Shown: piece by piece, positions 17,240-20,427 of the stretch | Numbering within the stretch: the first letter of the stretch is position 1 | Layout: every line of letters begins with the position of its first letter | Assembly: GCA_033557675.1 (NCBI GenBank) | Contig: JAWQRM010000687.1 | Location: 1 to 20,427 of the forward strand | Length of the DNA stretch: 20,427 bases | Direction of reading: 5' to 3' | Source: Coptodactyla brooksi | Lineage: Eukaryota; Arthropoda; Insecta; Coleoptera; Scarabaeidae | Position numbers and translations under genes: made by a program | The notes under the pieces: model-generated | Told to the model about the DNA's origin: nothing | Seen by the model: the letters and a program-made list of their open reading frames with translations, nothing else | The model's database searches: none

Positions 17240-18506
17240 CTTTCTGCTTCACCAACATCACTGGCCACACCATCGCGTTCACTATAAGGCCTTATGTCAT
17301 CGATTTTCACTTTTTGACCAACGATGGCGCTCAATGTCCTCTCCACCTCTTGCCTGTTGGGATGCAGGCCGGGAACCACAAACACCATCTGTCTAAATTT
17401 GCTTTCTGGTGGGTATATCCTGATTTCCGTCATGTCTGACAGTCTGGGGATTCCCCCGTCGTATGCTCTCGCATCAAACGCCACCATACCACGTGCAGAC
17501 CAAATGTTAACTACTTTTAACTCCCCCGTGTCACGATTCAAAGTTAAATTTTCGTTTGGTCGAATCATTTCATACTTGACCTCGTTATTCGGAGTGGTGC
17601 TGTCAGAATCGGTGGCTCTGATATAAGCAGGAATGGTAAACTTACTCCTATCGTCATCCACGATGAATTCGTAAGGATTTCTTTCGAATTTGGGCGCGTG
17701 GTCGTTGACGTCCACCACCTTAATGGTGACGTTGGCCTTTGAAGTCGTCTTGGACAATTTCGACTTAGCTTCAACCGTCAATCTGATGGTATCTTCTGTT
17801 TCGGAGTGAATCATTTTCGGGTTAACCAAAGTAATGACTCCCGTGTTTCCATTTAGGCTGAAGGCATCACTGTACTTCCCCTCCAAGTCGTATTCGACTC
17901 CTCCATTGCTGTATGCTTCAATTTTTAAGACGCTAGTTCCATACGAGGCGTCTTCAGCTAATTCTGCAGACCACTCCTCCATTCTGAACGTGGGTTTGTC
18001 GTCATCGACGTCCGTCAACTTGACCAGAACGCGAGAGGTTGCTGACGATGTTTTGGAATCGAATTTTCTGGCCGAAATCTGAAAGTCCACAGACTTTCTG
18101 GCTTCGTAATCCAACAGACTATTATTTTTAACGCTAACTTGGAACGAAGTTGGCTCAGTGACCACATTTGGACTTATCTCGAACGTGGAATTGTCGTTGA
18201 TCAGCTCCAAAATGTACACAGTGCCCGGAGGGATCGTCAACGATGGATTTCTCAAAGACAAAGTGGTGCCTGCAGGTGAATTTTCCGGCAAATTGGCAGT
18301 GTATTCTGAAGAGGTGAATTTTGGAGGTGTGTCCTTCGAATTTGGCGGCGTTGGAGGCAGTAAAGCCAATTGGACGTCTCCAGACTGGGATGGAGCGTCA
18401 TTTTGGTTCCTCCGCATCTCTTTTGCACGTACTGTTATGAGCAAAGGCGAGGTGGAGCCAACAGTTGACAGGAGATCTTGGATTGGACGCTTTAGCTTTA
18501 GTTCAC
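17240..18506 (-). CDS. Cadherin (probably Cad86C-type), exon with three EC repeats
   Basis: Bounded by acceptor TTTTGTCTTCCAG (AG at 18508-18507) and donor AAAG|GTAAAG (intron from 17239). It enters in phase 1 and leaves in phase 2, giving 421 full codons. The first ~60 residues finish one cadherin repeat (LLITVRAKE; linker ending DTPPKF). Three repeats follow: about 62-168 (LPEN at 73, LDYE at 131, linker DVDDDKPTF), 173-269 (LAED, linker DVNDHAPKF) and 277-366 (ATDSDS, NRDTGEL, ARAYDGGIP). Residues 371-421 (MVFVVPG, VERTLSAIVGQKV, IDDIRPYSE) begin a ferredoxin/SEA-like membrane-adjacent domain that continues in exon 11769-13539. Some calcium ligands are missing: the second repeat lacks L-D-R-E, and the third has IVDDD where the early glutamate usually stands. 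The protein is a cell-surface adhesion or morphogenesis molecule; its more N-terminal repeats lie beyond the right edge of the window. Confidence 0.95.
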
Positions 18507-18567
18507 CTGGAAGACAAAAGGAAATCATCAGTTCACTGTTAGGTTGTTCGGAAAGTAATTTCGTTCT

Positions 18568-18760
18568 TTCATGTCATTACATATCATGATCATCTTTGGA
18601 TTCATCATGGTACTCTCCCAAAAATTTTGGAGGAAGCCCCCAAAAATTTTGCAAACTTGCCCAAAGTTTTGCAAACTTGCCCAAAGTTTTGCAAACTTGG
18701 CAAAAGTTTTTGCAAACTTCTGCAAAAAATTTTGCAAACCAGTTTGCAAAACTACCATCC
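18568..18760 (-). repeat. Inverted copy of the 16.6-17.0 kb minisatellite
   Basis: The reverse complement carries TTTTGCAAACTGGTTTGCAA, several TTTGCAAAACTTTGG units, then CCAAAATTTTTGGGAGAGTA and CCATGATGAATCCAAAGATG. The last two align with CCAAAATTTTTGGCAGAATA and CCACGATCAATTCTAAAGTG at 16960-17000. The trailing part still resembles the mariner piece weakly. The two copies lie in opposite orientation on either side of cadherin exon 17240-18506. Confidence 0.85.
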
Positions 18761-18851
18761 TGTCAATACACCTTCACCATACACATCGACAACAGCAATT
18801 TTACCTTTTTTGCAATAAAAAATTTAAATTGAATATAGTGACAACTTAATT

Positions 18852-18925
18852 TTCTATATCGAATTTTATTTTACTAGAAATTGTTAATGTATTTAGTACT
18901 AAAATTAATTGACTATAGGAAAATT
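18852..18925 (-). repeat. Inverted member of the right-end repeat family
   Basis: The reverse complement reads TATAGTCAATTAATTTTAGT and ACTAAATACATTAACAATTT, matching 19511-19552 and 20223-20262 nearly base for base. Confidence 0.85.
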
Positions 18926-19480
18926 GTGGAAAAGTAGGTAATGTTATTTATAAAAAAATGTTTTATATAAGAATTGAAAAATAATCAAGCAATTATTATA
19001 TTTTATTATTATATTATAATCGATCGCGATTATATCGTAATTATTTAATACGATGTAGACACTAAGGTGGAGCTAATGCGCAATAAAATCGACCACGGGG
19101 AGGCTTGACTGAATTAGGTCATCATTTATTCAAGGCGCATTCTATTTAACATCATAAAGCAACGTCCCCATTAAATTTGAATATGTCCTTCGCCCTGTGA
19201 CATATAATCTTACCAAAAAGAAAAATTTGGAAATCTTGGAAAGGTTCACTCTAATGACTAATCTAATCTAATGACTAATCAGGGCAATCAAAAATCAATT
19301 GAGGACCCATCTGAGCAAGTAATCAATTTCTAATAAAATAAAATAGAATTTAAAAAATCTCCTTCTCTTTAAATTATTTTATTAATAAATTTAAATTTTA
19401 AAACAACAAAAATCAACCTTTAAAAATCAAAAAATTGCCTAATTATTTTTGAATTCCTATATAAAACATTTTTTTATAAA
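18926..19480. other. Cadherin intron sequence, no exon seen
   Basis: AT-rich apart from a more mixed block at about 19055-19210 (ACCACGGGGAGGCTTGACTG, CAACGTCCCC). It contains a short inverted pair, ATGCGC and GCGCAT, near 19076 and 19135. ATAATCG/CGATTAT at about 19016-19033 is another small palindrome. No coding pattern is recognised. Confidence 0.45.
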
Positions 19481-20395
19481 TAATAATATCTACTTATCAA
19501 CCATTTTCTTATAGTTAATTAATTTTAGTACTAAATATATTAACAATTTCTAATGAAATAAAATTCAATAGAAGAAATTTAAGTTATTACTATATTTAAT
19601 TTAAATTAAATAATTTAATAATTATATTTAATTTAATAAAATAATACGAATTATTTAATTAAAAAAAAATAAATTTCTTAATAATTATTTCTTAATTTCC
19701 TAGCTCTCATTTATTCACTTTAAATTAATTTAGTTTTTGAGATATTAAAGCTAAAGTTTTATTCCAAAATTACCCAAAAAAAATAGCTAGGAATTGCTGT
19801 CCCTGCTGTTTATTCTAAATATTTACCATTACAGTTTAAATAATTGGGACCCGTGAAAAATTTAGCTTTGTTTATGTATTATACCTTTTCTACTTCAAAT
19901 TTATTTTTAATCAATAAATCTTTAACAAATATTTATTAAAATAATATTTTTGAAACTATTCAAATTAAAGTGGTGTTTAATATTTTCTTTTTAAATTTTG
20001 TTTATAAAATCTATATAGTTCTTAGCTTCAAATGATTTAGTTATAGGATTATTGAATTTATAATTTAACTATTTGGAAACTATAATGGGTATTAATATCT
20101 AACGTGAATTTTATTTATATTTATTTATTTATTGTTATTATATTTAGTCAATAAATCTTTTACAATAATCCGGCATAATTATTTACTGTGGTTAATAATA
20201 TCTACTTTTCAACCATTTTCTTATAGTTAATTAATTTTAGTACTAAATACATTAACAATTTCTAATAAAATAAAATTCATTATAGAAACTTCAGTTATTA
20301 CTATATTTAATTTTAGTTAAATAATTTAATAATTTTTTTTAACTTAATTTATTAATTTAATAATAATTCGTATTATTTCATTAAATTAAATAGAA
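19481..20395 (+). repeat. Direct repeat copies at ~712-bp period
   Basis: The ~200 bp from 19481 (TAATAATATCTACTTATCAA, CCATTTTCTTATAGTTAATT) recur from 20193 with few changes, including ACTAAATA(T/C)ATTAAC and TTATTACTATATTTAATTTA. Sequence between the copies (19690-20190) is AT-rich with weaker internal similarity, such as CAATAAATCTTT at about 19911 and 20149. With the inverted copy at 18852-18925 this suggests a small element or satellite of about 710-740 bp that continues past the right edge. Confidence 0.75.
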
Positions 20396-20427
20396 TTATT
20401 AAATTATTTAATTTAAATTAAATATAC

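Noticed and set aside
17836..18589. Plus-strand open frames opposite the cadherin repeats
   Set aside because: They are antisense shadows of a clearly spliced cadherin exon.
1..20427. tRNA, rRNA or other structured RNA genes
   Set aside because: No tRNA-like A/B boxes with a cloverleaf or rRNA signatures were recognised by eye; a covariance-model search would be decisive.

Overview
This is AT-rich animal nuclear DNA, almost certainly from an insect. It holds spliced exons with GT-AG introns, a takeout/juvenile-hormone-binding-protein (JHBP) family gene (an arthropod family), a large non-classical cadherin of the Cad86C/Cad99C kind, and many decayed mariner, Tc1, Tigger and non-LTR relics. 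The insect order cannot be fixed from the sequence alone.

Layout: (1) 1-970 is upstream intron or flank with a decayed, internally repeated sequence. (2) 971-4330 (+) holds the last three coding exons of a takeout/JHBP gene, 178 residues in all. Its 2.8-kb intron is filled with a tandem array of about 172-bp monomers. (3) 4331-9700 is intergenic. It has a CpG-rich block that looks like a minus-strand promoter with a 10-codon first exon, an isolated well-formed minus-strand open segment, a possible small three-exon minus-strand gene, and a graveyard of transposon relics (non-LTR RT, Tigger, Tc1, mariner). (4) About 9715-11560 is an array of degenerate ~310-bp repeats with hairpin-forming TGTCA/TGACA cores. 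One inverted copy lies at 5.11-5.52 kb. (5) 11769-18506 (-) holds the last two coding exons of a transmembrane cadherin. The upstream exon carries three cadherin repeats and half of a membrane-adjacent domain. The last exon carries the other half, the transmembrane helix and a ~520-residue cytoplasmic tail. The 3.7-kb intron between them holds a ~780-bp terminal-inverted-repeat element, a T-rich 17-19-bp tandem array, two strong hairpins and a mariner-derived minisatellite. (6) 18507-20427 is the next upstream cadherin intron, AT-rich, with an inverted copy of that minisatellite and a diverged repeat family at ~712-bp period.

The two real genes converge: takeout runs rightward and ends at 4.3 kb, the cadherin runs leftward and ends at 11.8 kb. 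They are functionally unrelated as far as can be seen. The points most worth checking are the inverted minisatellite copies flanking cadherin exon 17240-18506 (a classic set-up for exon circularisation), the four TQT/SQT motifs in the cadherin tail (candidate dynein light chain LC8 sites), the intronic satellite, and the tandem amplification of a mariner fragment.
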